From the NCBI GenBank assembly GCA_021787735.1, contig JAJYLL010000025.1:1-48291 (forward strand): DNA of 48,291 bases, in the 5' to 3' direction. Every line of letters starts with the position of its first letter. The stretch's first letter is position 1. Both the position numbers and the translations under genes were made by a program. The notes under the pieces were generated by a model that was given only the letters and a program-made list of their open reading frames with translations, did no database searches and was not told the DNA's origin. Origin of the DNA: Acidobacteriota bacterium. Its GTDB lineage: Bacteria > Acidobacteriota > Terriglobia > UBA7540. Shown here one piece after another: positions 34,786-43,226 of this stretch.

Positions 34786-35430
34786 ATGAAACGATTCTTG
34801 CAGGCAAGTCTTATAGGTTTACTTACATTTTCTTTTGCTCTGCTAGTGATGCCAGCGGCGGCTGTGGCCCAGCAACCAACTAATGATCAGTCCACACTGA
34901 CGCTGAAGCAGGTGAAAGAGCGACTGAAACAGAACAAGCAATACCTGAATAAGGCGAAGAAAATGGCCAAGGCCGGAGATGCGCAAGGGCTGAATACAGC
35001 CCTCGATAACTACGACCGCAACATGGCAGGCCTGAACACGGCGATCAGCCACGGAGGGATTCAGGGCAGTCCGTCGCAACAGCAGGACGCCTATAACCGC
35101 GTTCAGTCAGCTACCCAGAAGCACATCGATGTGCTGAACGGCCTGCTCAGCAAAGTCCCGTCGCAGGCGGTCCCTCACATTCAGCATGCCATCGATGTTT
35201 CACAGACCGGGCAGCAGACCGCTCTCTCCCATTTGAGCCAGTTGCATGCCCAGCAGCAGACCATGGGACAGGCCAACCGTCCGAGCTTCGGGCAGGCTGG
35301 AGGTCCGGACCATTCCGCGGGAATGGGCCGCGCCGGAGAAACGGGTGGCATTGGCGGTAATGCCGGAATGGCTGGCGGCATGGGCCGCATGGGTGGCGGG
35401 CCTCCCGTAGGCGGTGGCCGCGGCCGGTAG
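34786..35430 (+). CDS. Small exported protein with Gly/Met-rich tail
   Basis: This 214-residue protein has a clear signal peptide (LIGLLTFSFALLVMPAAAVA, cleavage near AVA-QQ). A helical region (about 38-150) has KQVKERLKQNKQYLNKAKKMAKAGD, followed by QQ/HL-rich helices and a disordered tail rich in Gly, Met, Arg and Pro (AGMAGGMGRMGGGPPVGGGR). AGGAGG lies 8 nt before the ATG, and a rho-independent terminator follows. No family was recognised. Gly/Met-rich tails occur in metal-handling and surface proteins, but this is not enough to assign a role. Confidence 0.72.
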   Translation: MKRFLQASLIGLLTFSFALLVMPAAAVAQQPTNDQSTLTLKQVKERLKQNKQYLNKAKKMAKAGDAQGLNTALDNYDRNMAGLNTAISHGGIQGSPSQQQDAYNRVQSATQKHIDVLNGLLSKVPSQAVPHIQHAIDVSQTGQQTALSHLSQLHAQQQTMGQANRPSFGQAGGPDHSAGMGRAGETGGIGGNAGMAGGMGRMGGGPPVGGGRGR

Positions 35431-35456
35431 TTTTTCGAAATCCAAACAATATCACA

Positions 35457-35503
35457 ACGCAGAGTTGTGCACGTCTGGCGCATGGCTCTGCGTTTCTTTT
35501 TGT
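35457..35503 (+). terminator. Rho-independent terminator
   Basis: ACGCAGAG (35457-35464) and CTCTGCGT (35486-35493) form a perfect 8-bp stem with a 21-nt loop, followed by TTCTTTTTGT. Confidence 0.7.
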
Positions 35504-35606
35504 CTGCCGGCCACAAGGAGTTTGCCTTGCAAAGGAAAACTCCCCACATTCCTAAATGTGGTCGCGCGGCGTTTATGCTGATTGCCCCGCGGATAAATCC
35601 ATTCCT

Positions 35607-36008
35607 ATGGAAAAAAGCAAACTACTATTCTGCAATGTAAGTTCGTTCACAAAAGCGGTTGACTTTGTTTCGGAGCGAAGCTTTTCGGGCCTGGTCCGGA
35701 GTGAATACAACTATTCTGTAGTGCTGCTTGGTGAAGACGGTGAGTTTCATCTTCTGATGGAGTTCGATAACGTACGGATTACTCGCGAACCGCGATCAAT
35801 CATGCCTGGTGATTACGGGAGAAGGCTGACTTCAAAGCAACTGGACGATCTTGCCAGTTTCCGGATCTTGGTGCAGCATACAAGGGTTTGCAGACAAAAA
35901 GTGCGGTTGCGCAACATTCCGAATGACGGTCCTGGGGACATGTTGATTCCGGAGCGAGGAATTTTAAGGCGGTTGTCGCAGCCGCAACAGGAGATGGAGG
36001 GTCTGTAA
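35607..36008 (+). pseudogene. Probable remnant of a cytochrome c/PQQ-type dehydrogenase C-terminus
   Basis: This open frame (133 residues from ATG 35607) contains SGLVRSEYNYSVVLLGEDGEFHLLMEFDNV followed by EPRSIMPGDYGRRLTSKQLDDLASF, quoted here in two pieces from one stretch. This resembles the conserved C-terminal segment of acidobacterial and planctomycete heme-c proteins (drawn from family memory: RNED-F-QL, SLMP-Y, L--LDDLVAYL). There is no CxxCH heme motif. The similarity stops where the last conserved helix should continue, and the residues after DDLASF look random. It is therefore best read as a gene fragment whose 5' part is gone. It abuts the gluconolactonase gene. Confidence 0.45.
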
Positions 36009-36049
36009 TGCGCACTGAATCCCGCATCTCGAAAGGGGTAGTGCTGTTA

Positions 36050-37018
36050 ATGAAACCATACATCTTTGGTTTGATCCTTTTAGTTGGCCTGCCGATGGCC
36101 GTAAGTGCGCAGGCTGCTCCACGTAAGTTTGAACTCCGCGCACAGTCGCCAAAGTTCTGGAAACTGATCGGGCGGCATGCGCAGCTCACGCGCATGGCCA
36201 CAGGCTTTGGATTTACAGAAGGACCGGTGTGGGACACGCAGGGATTTCTTTATGTGAGCGACGAAACACTGAATGAAATTTTCCGCGTTTACCCCGACGG
36301 CCATCGTGAGACTCTCATTAAACTCGGCGACCCGGATGGGAACACCTTTGATCACGAGCTTCGGCTCCTCGATTGCGCAAGTGTTTTGAGGGCGATTATT
36401 CAGATCGATCCGAATGGCCAGTACAAGGTTCTCGCGGACCGCTACCAGGGGAAAAGGTTCAACAGCCCGAATGATGTTGTGATTGGTCCTGATGGCGCTA
36501 TCTACTTTACAGATCCGACGCTTGACCTTCCCAAGGGACAAAAGCAGGAAATTCCTTTCCAGGGCGTTTACCGGCTTGACGGGCAAGGCAATGTCCAGCT
36601 TCTGATTAAGGACATGGCTCAGCCAAACGGCCTGGCGTTTTCGCCGGATGGTAAAAAACTCTACGTAGATGACAGTGAGCGGAAGGACATCCGCGTGTAC
36701 GATTTTCTGCCGGGCGGCAAGGTGGCCAATGGCAGGCTGTTCGGCCGCGAAGAGGGTGGCCCGAATGACGGTGTGCCGGACGGTATGCGGGTTGACCGCG
36801 CAGGAAATCTGTACGTAGTCGGACCCCTGGGCATCTGGGTCTGGGATGCCGCAGGGAACCATCTGGGCACGATTGTTGTTCCTGAGCAGCCTGCCAATCT
36901 GACCTGGGGCGATGCCGATTACGGGACGCTTTACATTACCGCGACGACATCAGTTTACAAGATTCGAACTCGTGTCCACGGGTTCGTGCCCTACCTCGTG
37001 AAGACGCGGCATCAATAG
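36050..37018 (+). CDS. Exported SMP-30/gluconolactonase-like hydrolase
   Basis: This 322-residue six-bladed propeller has a signal peptide (YIFGLILLVGLPMAVSA-QA). ATG 36050 is chosen because it places this signal at the N-terminus; the frame is open from 36008. Metal/catalytic residues of the family are visible: Glu in GFTEGPVW, Asn in FNSPNDVV, Asn in QPNGLAFSPDGKKLY and Asp in PDGMRVDRAGNLYV. SMP-30/LRE members open sugar-acid lactones. The segment DGNTFDHELRLLDCASVLR deviates from the usual conserved motif (NG-T-D--GRL--C-H--RR), so activity may be altered. Its export agrees with the other products in the downstream region. Confidence 0.82.
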   Translation: MKPYIFGLILLVGLPMAVSAQAAPRKFELRAQSPKFWKLIGRHAQLTRMATGFGFTEGPVWDTQGFLYVSDETLNEIFRVYPDGHRETLIKLGDPDGNTFDHELRLLDCASVLRAIIQIDPNGQYKVLADRYQGKRFNSPNDVVIGPDGAIYFTDPTLDLPKGQKQEIPFQGVYRLDGQGNVQLLIKDMAQPNGLAFSPDGKKLYVDDSERKDIRVYDFLPGGKVANGRLFGREEGGPNDGVPDGMRVDRAGNLYVVGPLGIWVWDAAGNHLGTIVVPEQPANLTWGDADYGTLYITATTSVYKIRTRVHGFVPYLVKTRHQ

Positions 37019-37442
37019 AACCTGGCTGACTGTGGAATCCTGCAAGTTTTGACCAACGTTTTACTGGCCGGGTTCGCCGTTCGCTGCGGAGGCAGGATCG
37101 TTTGGCAAAATGATCTTCGCCCCCGGTCCCCAAGTGCGATGTGCCTGAGAAGGATGCCTTTCAGCCATGGCGGCAGTTCGGTCCGGGGATTGCGCCTTCT
37201 ATTTTGCTGATGCCGGTGACACCCCGGAGATACGAGAAGCGGACCCTAACACATAACATTTTGGAAACGCACAAAATAATTGCACGGGGCCGCGTTCCTG
37301 CGTATATAGTGGGTTCAGTTGGAGTCGTCTGAATGAATCCAAATTTTCCGGCGTGATCCGCGAGCCGAGCCCGTGGAGTGCGTTCGTGCAGGGTCCTCGG
37401 ACCGGAATGTCTTCACACCGGCGCAAGGAGAGAATACCAGTG
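37019..37442. other. Intergenic gap upstream of the RidA/aldolase genes
   Basis: 424 bp with one good promoter (37280-37308) and no supported gene. Confidence 0.5.
37280..37308 (+). promoter_or_regulatory. Promoter upstream of ridA-1
   Basis: TTGCAC (37280-37285), a 17-bp spacer and TATATA (37303-37308), about 135 bp before the ridA-1 start. Confidence 0.5.
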
Positions 37443-37907
37443 ATGAAAAGAGGGTTGATGATCCTGGCGATCACTTCGGTGGCAGCTTTTGCGATTCGAT
37501 GTGCGGCACCACAGCCCCCGCAGCCCGTGGAACAGGTGAAAGCTGTTAATCCGCCGGGGACTCCGGAAGGCCTGCCTTTCAGCAATGGACTTCTTGTCGG
37601 TAACGCCCTCTACGTGGCGGGCACTGAGGGAACCGACGCCAGCGGAAAACTTGAGCCTGATATTGAGGGCCAGACCCGCGCCGCTCTGGAATTGATCCAG
37701 AAGGTCGTCCAGGGTGGAGGGATGACCATGGGTAACGTGGTTGCTGTAAACGTCTACCTGTCGGACATCAACGACTTCGGGAAGATGAACAGCGTCTACA
37801 AGACATTTTTCCCGGACCCGAAACCTACGCGCACCACCGTGCAGGTGGCCGGACTGGTGAATGGCGCAAAAATTGAGATCTCTGCCATCGCTGTCAAACC
37901 TCGATAG
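37443..37907 (+). CDS. Exported RidA-family imine deaminase (copy 1)
   Basis: This 154-residue YjgF/RidA/UK114 protein follows a hydrophobic leader (GLMILAITSVAAFAIRC). RidA hydrolyses reactive enamine/imine products of PLP enzymes to keto acids. The catalytic Arg (E. coli R105) is in TRTTVQVAGL and the Glu (E120) in KIEISAIAV, so it should be active. GLLVGNALYVAGTEG and GGMTMGNVVAVNVYLSDI are family landmarks. AAGGAGAG lies 8-9 nt before the ATG at 37443. A signal sequence is unusual because RidA normally works in the cytoplasm. Confidence 0.85.
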   Translation: MKRGLMILAITSVAAFAIRCAAPQPPQPVEQVKAVNPPGTPEGLPFSNGLLVGNALYVAGTEGTDASGKLEPDIEGQTRAALELIQKVVQGGGMTMGNVVAVNVYLSDINDFGKMNSVYKTFFPDPKPTRTTVQVAGLVNGAKIEISAIAVKPR

Positions 37908-38047
37908 ACAGGAGCTGGCGCGGGCTGCCTGGCAGGAACATTTCGAAAAACCAGGGTAAACTTTTGTGGAGAATCACAGAAATTTTTCCTGCCGGACAAC
38001 CGCGTAAGCTTCACTCAATTCCCAACATGAAGGGAGAATGAAAGGCC

Positions 38048-38971
38048 ATGTTTCATCGCACGCACAAAATGATGTTCCTTTTATCCGCGCTCGTCCTGAG
38101 TTCCATTATTGTGAGCCCCGCCTATGGTCAGCTTGGGCTGTTTTCGAAGCAGCAACTCGTCGAGTTCACGCCGGATTGGCACGGGGCGCGGTTTGCCGAC
38201 GGGCGACCGGACGTACCAGATTCAATGCTCCAGCGCATGAAGGACGTGACGGCGGAACAAGCATGGGAAGTGCTGCAGCGGGCAGGATATCACAACCAGT
38301 TTGAGTCTGGGTGGACGGTGATCAATCCGCAAAAGCAAAGGCTGGTGGGGCGCGTGGTGACGGCAGTGTTTATGCCTTACAGGCCGGATGTGGATTCGGT
38401 AATCCGGGCCAATGGGAAAAAGGAAGGAGATACGGTGTCCGGGGAGAATTCCTGGATCATCAATCGGCTCCAGCCGGGCGACGTAATGGTAGTGGACCTG
38501 TTCGGGAAGATCAAGGACGGGACTATCATCGGCGGGAATCTGGCCACCTCGGTATATACCAAGAGTCGTAACGGAATCATAGTGAACGGATCGATTCGCG
38601 ATACGACTGAGATCGAGGAGATGAAGGGGTTCGAGGTCTTTTGCCGGGGCACCGATCCATCGGCATTAAAGAATGTGATGCTCATGGGGATCAACGTGCC
38701 GATCCGGATGGGGCAGGCAACAGTGATGCCGGGGGATGTGGCAGTGAGCGATCCCGAAGGGATCACGTTCATTCCTCCGCAACTGGTGGAAAAAGTGGCG
38801 GACCACGCGGAGATGGATCACTTGGTCGATGATTGGGGGATGATGATGCTTCGGGAGAAGAAGTACAGCCCGGGGCAAATCGACGGCCGCTGGACACGAC
38901 AGATGATTGAAGAATTCAACGCCTACGCGGCCAAACGTGGGTCAAAGCTGCGGATGGAGCTGCCGAAATAG
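38048..38971 (+). CDS. Exported RraA/HMG-aldolase-like protein
   Basis: This 307-residue protein of the RraA / 4-hydroxy-4-methyl-2-oxoglutarate aldolase family has a signal peptide (MMFLLSALVLSSIIVSPAYG). The active-site pattern is visible as GDVMVVDLFG, GGNLATSVYTKSRNG and IVNGSIRDTTEI, where the Arg-Asp pair binds metal and pyruvate in the aldolases. True RraA proteins are about 160 residues; this one has extra N- and C-terminal helices. Cleavage of a 4-hydroxy-2-oxo acid to pyruvate is the most likely activity. It sits between two RidA genes, which fits a pathway making 2-keto acids. Confidence 0.82.
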   Translation: MFHRTHKMMFLLSALVLSSIIVSPAYGQLGLFSKQQLVEFTPDWHGARFADGRPDVPDSMLQRMKDVTAEQAWEVLQRAGYHNQFESGWTVINPQKQRLVGRVVTAVFMPYRPDVDSVIRANGKKEGDTVSGENSWIINRLQPGDVMVVDLFGKIKDGTIIGGNLATSVYTKSRNGIIVNGSIRDTTEIEEMKGFEVFCRGTDPSALKNVMLMGINVPIRMGQATVMPGDVAVSDPEGITFIPPQLVEKVADHAEMDHLVDDWGMMMLREKKYSPGQIDGRWTRQMIEEFNAYAAKRGSKLRMELPK

Positions 38972-39326
38972 AGCTCCTTCAACGAAATTGCCGGGCCAGC
39001 CTTCGTCTCCCGCTGGTTGTTCAGTGCGTTGCGCGGCTCCCTTCATGATATTCATAGTTTCTTGGGCCCGGACGTGTGGATCGCAGCTCTGGAAACAACA
39101 GGCCTGGGTCCACGTTGAGCAGGTCGTAGAGCGACAGATTCTTTGGCCTCTGGGAAGTTCGTATGCATTGTGACCGTGATGTAGCCATTCGGACTTGCGT
39201 GGAGGATTATAAGGGCTGAGAGTCATACAAATTTATCACAACTGCCGACATTGTTCTGATTCGTAGCTTGAATGATTCCAGACTTCCGGTGTGTTCATTG
39301 GCTGGAGCTGAGGAGGGGAAAAAACC
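38972..39326. other. Intergenic gap with possible gene relic
   Basis: 355 bp. On the minus strand a frame without a good start reads as plausibly coding (LSLYDLLNVDPGLLFPEL), but no family was recognised; it may be a relic or chance. A strong ribosome site (GAGGAGGGG) at the right end belongs to the next RidA gene. Confidence 0.35.
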
Positions 39327-39827
39327 ATGCTCAACGTGCTTGGAATTCGCAAGGAACTCACGTCGTTGATACATTCGCCCGCTGCGGAGTCTGGTTCGGG
39401 TGCCGGCCCGGCGGCAATTTCATCTGCTGGAGCTGCGCAGAATGAGAGCGGGATTCGGAAGCTGAGTTATGACGGCAGTCCTGCCAAAGGAGGAATCGCC
39501 CCGGTCGTTGTGCACAATGGCCTGATCTACGTGGCGGGCCAGGGCGCCAACGAAAATCAGGCGGAGGCGACCCTGGACATCACAACACATGTTCAGCGGG
39601 CCATGGACAACGTGAAGAAACTGGTGGAGGTTGCCGGTGGCGACATGGACCATGTCCTGCAGTTGACGGTTTATCTGGCTTCGCTTGAATTTTATGACGC
39701 CATGAACCGCGCCTACCGGCCCTACTTTCCTAACGGGGGCCCGGCGCGCTGCACGGTTTCGGTGGCCGGAATCCCGGGGAAATCTCTGGTTGAAATAAGC
39801 TGCATTGCTGCAGTCGTGCGGCACTAG
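39327..39827 (+). CDS. RidA-family protein (copy 2)
   Basis: This 166-residue RidA homologue has about 42 extra Ala/Ser/Gly-rich N-terminal residues without a convincing signal peptide. The core starts near GIRKLSYDGSPAKGG. The catalytic Arg is in ARCTVSVAGIPG and the Glu in LVEISCIAAV. It shares NGLIYVAGQGAN, FPNGGPARCTV and the C-terminal pattern with copy 3, 29 bp downstream, so the two are a tandem duplication. GAGGAGGGG precedes the ATG. Confidence 0.85.
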   Translation: MLNVLGIRKELTSLIHSPAAESGSGAGPAAISSAGAAQNESGIRKLSYDGSPAKGGIAPVVVHNGLIYVAGQGANENQAEATLDITTHVQRAMDNVKKLVEVAGGDMDHVLQLTVYLASLEFYDAMNRAYRPYFPNGGPARCTVSVAGIPGKSLVEISCIAAVVRH

Positions 39828-39859
39828 ACACGAATTCGCGGGACATACAGGAGGAGATG

Positions 39860-40312
39860 ATGGCGACAGGACAAAATGAGAAGCGTCGTGCATTCCTGGC
39901 GAACCTGGCGGCAATTGCAGCTTCGATATGGGCCGCGCCCAAGCTGCTGGCAAAGGCAGCCGCGCCGCAGGCTCAGGCGAAACGTCACGGTCCGATGGTG
40001 CACGACGGGCTGATTTACATTTCAGGGCAGGGTGCAAATGACAGCGGGGCCGTTCAGGGCTCGACCATTGGAGACCATACGCGAAAGGTGATGGAGAACA
40101 TCAAGAGGGTTGTGGAAGAAGGTGGCGGGACAATGGACAGCATCCTGCAACTGAATGTCTACCTGGCCACGCTGGAACATTATGAAGAGATGAACAAGGT
40201 GTACTATTCCTACTTCCCAAATGGCGGCCCGGCGCGCTGCACGGTTGCGGTATGCGGAATCCCTGGCCGCTCGCTGCTTGAGATCAGCGGGATTGCAGCG
40301 GTGGTAAAGTAA
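39860..40312 (+). CDS. Exported RidA-family protein (copy 3)
   Basis: This 150-residue RidA homologue begins with a Tat-like leader (EKRRAFLANLAAIAASIWAA). ATG 39860 is preferred to 39857 because AGGAGG lies 5 nt upstream. The catalytic Arg is in ARCTVAVCGIPG and the Glu in LLEISGIAAV. The FPNGGPARCTV stretch is shared with copy 2. It lies 32 bp before the SelA-fold PLP enzyme gene and is probably co-transcribed with it. RidA proteins act on the enamine/imine products of such enzymes, so the pairing is functionally sensible. Confidence 0.88.
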   Translation: MATGQNEKRRAFLANLAAIAASIWAAPKLLAKAAAPQAQAKRHGPMVHDGLIYISGQGANDSGAVQGSTIGDHTRKVMENIKRVVEEGGGTMDSILQLNVYLATLEHYEEMNKVYYSYFPNGGPARCTVAVCGIPGRSLLEISGIAAVVK

Positions 40313-40344
40313 AACAGCATCAGAGTGCGCAAGAGGGGGAAACC

Positions 40345-41637
40345 ATGAGTATCAGTAGCAAGTGGAATCGTCGTTCGTTCCTGGGCGGACTGGGAGTGGC
40401 AGCAAGCTCGTTATTTGGCGCGCGCAAGTTGAGCGCCTGGCCTGGGGCGCCGCCTGCGCGGGAGGAAAAGTGGCCTGACCTCGTCAAGGTCACCGGTTTC
40501 GGCTCAACCGGAAATGTTTATGAGGAGCTCGGTGTGGCCCCGCTCATCAACGGCCAGGGAACCATGACGATGCTCGGTGGCTCGCTGATACCTGCTGAGG
40601 TGGAAACCGTAATGGGTTACGCCGCGCAGCACTTTGTCAGCATTCCGGAGCTGGAAGTTGCCGCTGGAAAGAAAATTGCGGAAATGCTGAAGCTGCCCGC
40701 GGGATACACCGGGTTGGTAACATCCGGAGCGGCGGGCGCAATGACCTGCGGCTACGCGGGGGTGCTCACCGGAGACAACGAGGAGTTCATCAAGCGGCTT
40801 CCTGACCTCACGGGCATGAAGTCTGAGGTCATTATCCAGAAGTCCCATCGCTATCCTTTCGACCACCAGATTCGCGCCACGGGCGTGAAGCTGGTTGAAA
40901 TCGAAACGCGTGAAGACCTGCGGAATGCGATCAGCCCGCGCACGGCGATGCTGCATTTCACGAACTATCTGAACGATGAAGGACAGATCAAAGTGGACGA
41001 GTGGGTGAAGCTTTCCCGGCAGTATAAGCTTCCGTGCTTCAACGACGCGGCTGCGGACACCCCGCCGATTTCCCGTCTTTGGGATTACGTCAACATGGGT
41101 TACGACTTGGTGGCATTCAGCGGCGGCAAGGACATTCGCGGACCGCAATGCGCCGGACTGCTGCTTGGGCGGGAGGACCTGATTCACTACGCACTGCTGA
41201 ACAACAGCCCTTATGAAGATACCATTGGGCGCGGACAGAAAATTGGCAAAGAAGAAATCGTAGGAATGGTGAAGGCTCTCGAACTCTTCCTCGCTTCAGA
41301 CCAGAAAGCCATGCTGGAGCTCTACTGGAGCCAGTTGGACACGGTGTCACACGAAGTTACTAAGATTCCCGGCGTGAGCACGGCCTACCATTACGATCCC
41401 AATCAGATCGCGAACAACACCGTAGGAATGGACATCTACTGGGACCCTCGCCGTATTTCACTTTCCTCTGAGGACGCGCTCGAAGAACTCCGAAAAGGGA
41501 AACCCTCGATCGTGATGGTTGGCGGCAGGCATGGCGACGGACTGGGTTTGACGCCGTGGCAATTGAAGCCGGGTGAGGAAAAAATTATTGCCCGGCGCGT
41601 GTCAGAAATTCTGCGGGCCCACAGGGCCTCTTCATGA
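40345..41637 (+). CDS. Tat-exported SelA-fold PLP enzyme (D-glucosaminate ammonia-lyase-like)
   Basis: This 430-residue fold-type I PLP protein of the SelA/DgaE group (PF03841) is exported by a twin-arginine signal (NRRSFLGGLGVAASS). The PLP lysine is K262 in FSGGKDIRGPQCAGLLLG, and the LINGQGTMTMLGGSL start is typical of DgaE-type enzymes. True selenocysteine synthase SelA acts on tRNA in the cytoplasm, so export argues against that role. The related D-glucosaminate-6-phosphate ammonia-lyases eliminate ammonia from an amino-sugar acid. GAGGGGG lies upstream of the start. The preceding RidA gene and the nearby deacetylase match the gene set of amino-sugar-acid degradation. Confidence 0.82.
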   Translation: MSISSKWNRRSFLGGLGVAASSLFGARKLSAWPGAPPAREEKWPDLVKVTGFGSTGNVYEELGVAPLINGQGTMTMLGGSLIPAEVETVMGYAAQHFVSIPELEVAAGKKIAEMLKLPAGYTGLVTSGAAGAMTCGYAGVLTGDNEEFIKRLPDLTGMKSEVIIQKSHRYPFDHQIRATGVKLVEIETREDLRNAISPRTAMLHFTNYLNDEGQIKVDEWVKLSRQYKLPCFNDAAADTPPISRLWDYVNMGYDLVAFSGGKDIRGPQCAGLLLGREDLIHYALLNNSPYEDTIGRGQKIGKEEIVGMVKALELFLASDQKAMLELYWSQLDTVSHEVTKIPGVSTAYHYDPNQIANNTVGMDIYWDPRRISLSSEDALEELRKGKPSIVMVGGRHGDGLGLTPWQLKPGEEKIIARRVSEILRAHRASS

Positions 41638-41798
41638 AGGAATGCGATTCTCGGTCCCTGGTTGATTTACTCTCAGCGCCAGGTATGGTCCCAGGTGCGC
41701 TTTTCGTTTCACTCGGTTGTCGGCTCAAAGTAGGGCGTGCCGCGCTGGTGACCTGTCTTCAAGGGATCTGCGACTTTTCGGGCAGACCTTGGCGGCGG

Positions 41799-42902
41799 CT
41801 AAACGTAAGGAATATTCCGGCTGGCGAGAATTCCCTTGATGTAGCCGACGGCAAATATCTTGCCCAGAACTCCGTACCCGGGTTGCACATTCGTTTCCCC
41901 ATCAAGGATCGGGTCGTGGTCCGGACGCAGCGGGACGTGAACGCCGCTGTCATGGAGCGCCTGGAACACCTTGCCGAAGTCGATGGCGCCGTTGTCCTGA
42001 AACGTCTCGACAAAATTGTCGCGCGTGCCCCTGAGGTTGCGCGCGTGGATGTAGAAGATCTTTTTCTCGCGGCCGAACTCCCGCGCCACGGATTCAAGGT
42101 TTGCGCCCATCAGGTAGTAGACGGAAATCTCAAAGGTCACGCCGTTCACCGGGCTCGGCACAATGTTCATCACGCGGCGGTAGGCGTCCGGGCTGATGAT
42201 GATGCGGGAGATGCCGCGCAGTTCCGGCACAGGCGGATCGTCAGGATGCAGGGCCATCTTCACGCCGGCCTTCTCGGCCTCCGGAACGACGGCCTTCAGA
42301 AAATAGGTGATGTTGTCCCACATCTTCTCTTCGCTGATCCGGCCCCACTGGGTAAGTCCCTTGGGAACATCGTGAATGTTGAATGACACTGAACTGCAGC
42401 CTCCGCGGCCGGGGAAGTGCATGTTGGTGCGGTACCAGTCGATGCCCGCCATGAAGTCGTAACAGACCACGGGAATGCCGGCTTTGCCGATGGCGTGAAT
42501 GGCCGCGATGTAATTCTCAATCTCTTCGTCGCGGCCCGGGAGTCCCAGCTTGATTTTCTCCGCCGGCACGGGATGGCTCTCAATTCCCGCAATGCTGAGG
42601 CCGACAGCATCGTAGCCGGCTTTGATTTTGGCCACGGTATCAACGTACTGCGAGCGCGGAACGCGACTGAGTTCAGAGGCCGTCCCGGCAATGGCGTGGG
42701 TGACGCCGATTTGTTCGGAGAGCTTCACGCGGTGCGGGTCGTTGTCGCCCCAAATAAGACAGATTTTGAATTTGTCGCCATCGGAGGCTGACGGGCTTTG
42801 CGCGGATCGGGCCGGCGTCCCTGTAGCGGCTGCAGGAACCGCCGCGGCGGCAAACGTTGCCAGCACCCCCTGCATACATTCCCGCCGGTTAAGCTTGGGC
42901 AT
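41799..42902 (-). CDS. Tat-exported mannonate dehydratase-like protein (UxuA family)
   Basis: This 367-residue TIM-barrel protein resembles UxuA (D-mannonate to 2-keto-3-deoxy-gluconate). The ATG at 42902 has GGGAGGAA upstream and gives a Tat leader (NRRECMQGVLATFAAAAVP). Family motifs are CYDFMAGIDWYRT, ALHPDDPPVPEL, YIHARNLRGTRDNF and PLRPDHDPILDGE. In characterised UxuA proteins a metal-ligand Cys occurs in a TFCTGS-type motif; here the place reads VTFEISVYYLMG, a change to Glu. That suggests altered metal binding or another reaction. UxuA is normally cytoplasmic, so export is a second oddity. It is convergent with the SelA-fold gene and divergent from the amidohydrolase. Confidence 0.78.
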   Translation of the reverse strand: MPKLNRRECMQGVLATFAAAAVPAAATGTPARSAQSPSASDGDKFKICLIWGDNDPHRVKLSEQIGVTHAIAGTASELSRVPRSQYVDTVAKIKAGYDAVGLSIAGIESHPVPAEKIKLGLPGRDEEIENYIAAIHAIGKAGIPVVCYDFMAGIDWYRTNMHFPGRGGCSSVSFNIHDVPKGLTQWGRISEEKMWDNITYFLKAVVPEAEKAGVKMALHPDDPPVPELRGISRIIISPDAYRRVMNIVPSPVNGVTFEISVYYLMGANLESVAREFGREKKIFYIHARNLRGTRDNFVETFQDNGAIDFGKVFQALHDSGVHVPLRPDHDPILDGETNVQPGYGVLGKIFAVGYIKGILASRNIPYV

Positions 42903-43226
42903 ACTCAATTCCTCCCTGGCCTCTGGCCCTGAGAAATCTGCCGTGACCGCACACATGGTGATGTTGAAACGTGCCGAAAACAGGAGGCAGTTTATACGGA
43001 ATGCAAGCGAGAGGCAAGCCGCAGTTCGCACACTTCTTCTCAGGGAAACGGAGCAGCACGCCACGCGGTGCGCCGCTTGCCGCGCACGGTTCAGGATTCA
43101 TTCACCGGCTTCGTTTGAATGTGGTAAAGTTTTCCGCGGGAGCATGAATACCTGCAATCCACGCTTCTGCGAGGTGTTAGCAGCCAATTCCAACGATAAT
43201 CATCCCACCCCTGGAGGATGGTTCCC
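42903..43226. other. Divergent promoter region
   Basis: 324 bp between the UxuA-like gene (-) and the amidohydrolase (+). GGAGG at 43213-43217 is the ribosome site of the latter. No clear operator or hexamer pair was found. Confidence 0.45.

Noticed and set aside
34529..34789. 86-codon open frame in the divergent promoter region
   Set aside because: No ribosome site, no family features, and it overlaps a better supported start and a regulatory palindrome.
40345..41637. Annotation as true selenocysteine synthase (SelA)
   Set aside because: It carries a Tat export signal and lies with sugar-acid enzymes; SelA must act on tRNA in the cytoplasm.
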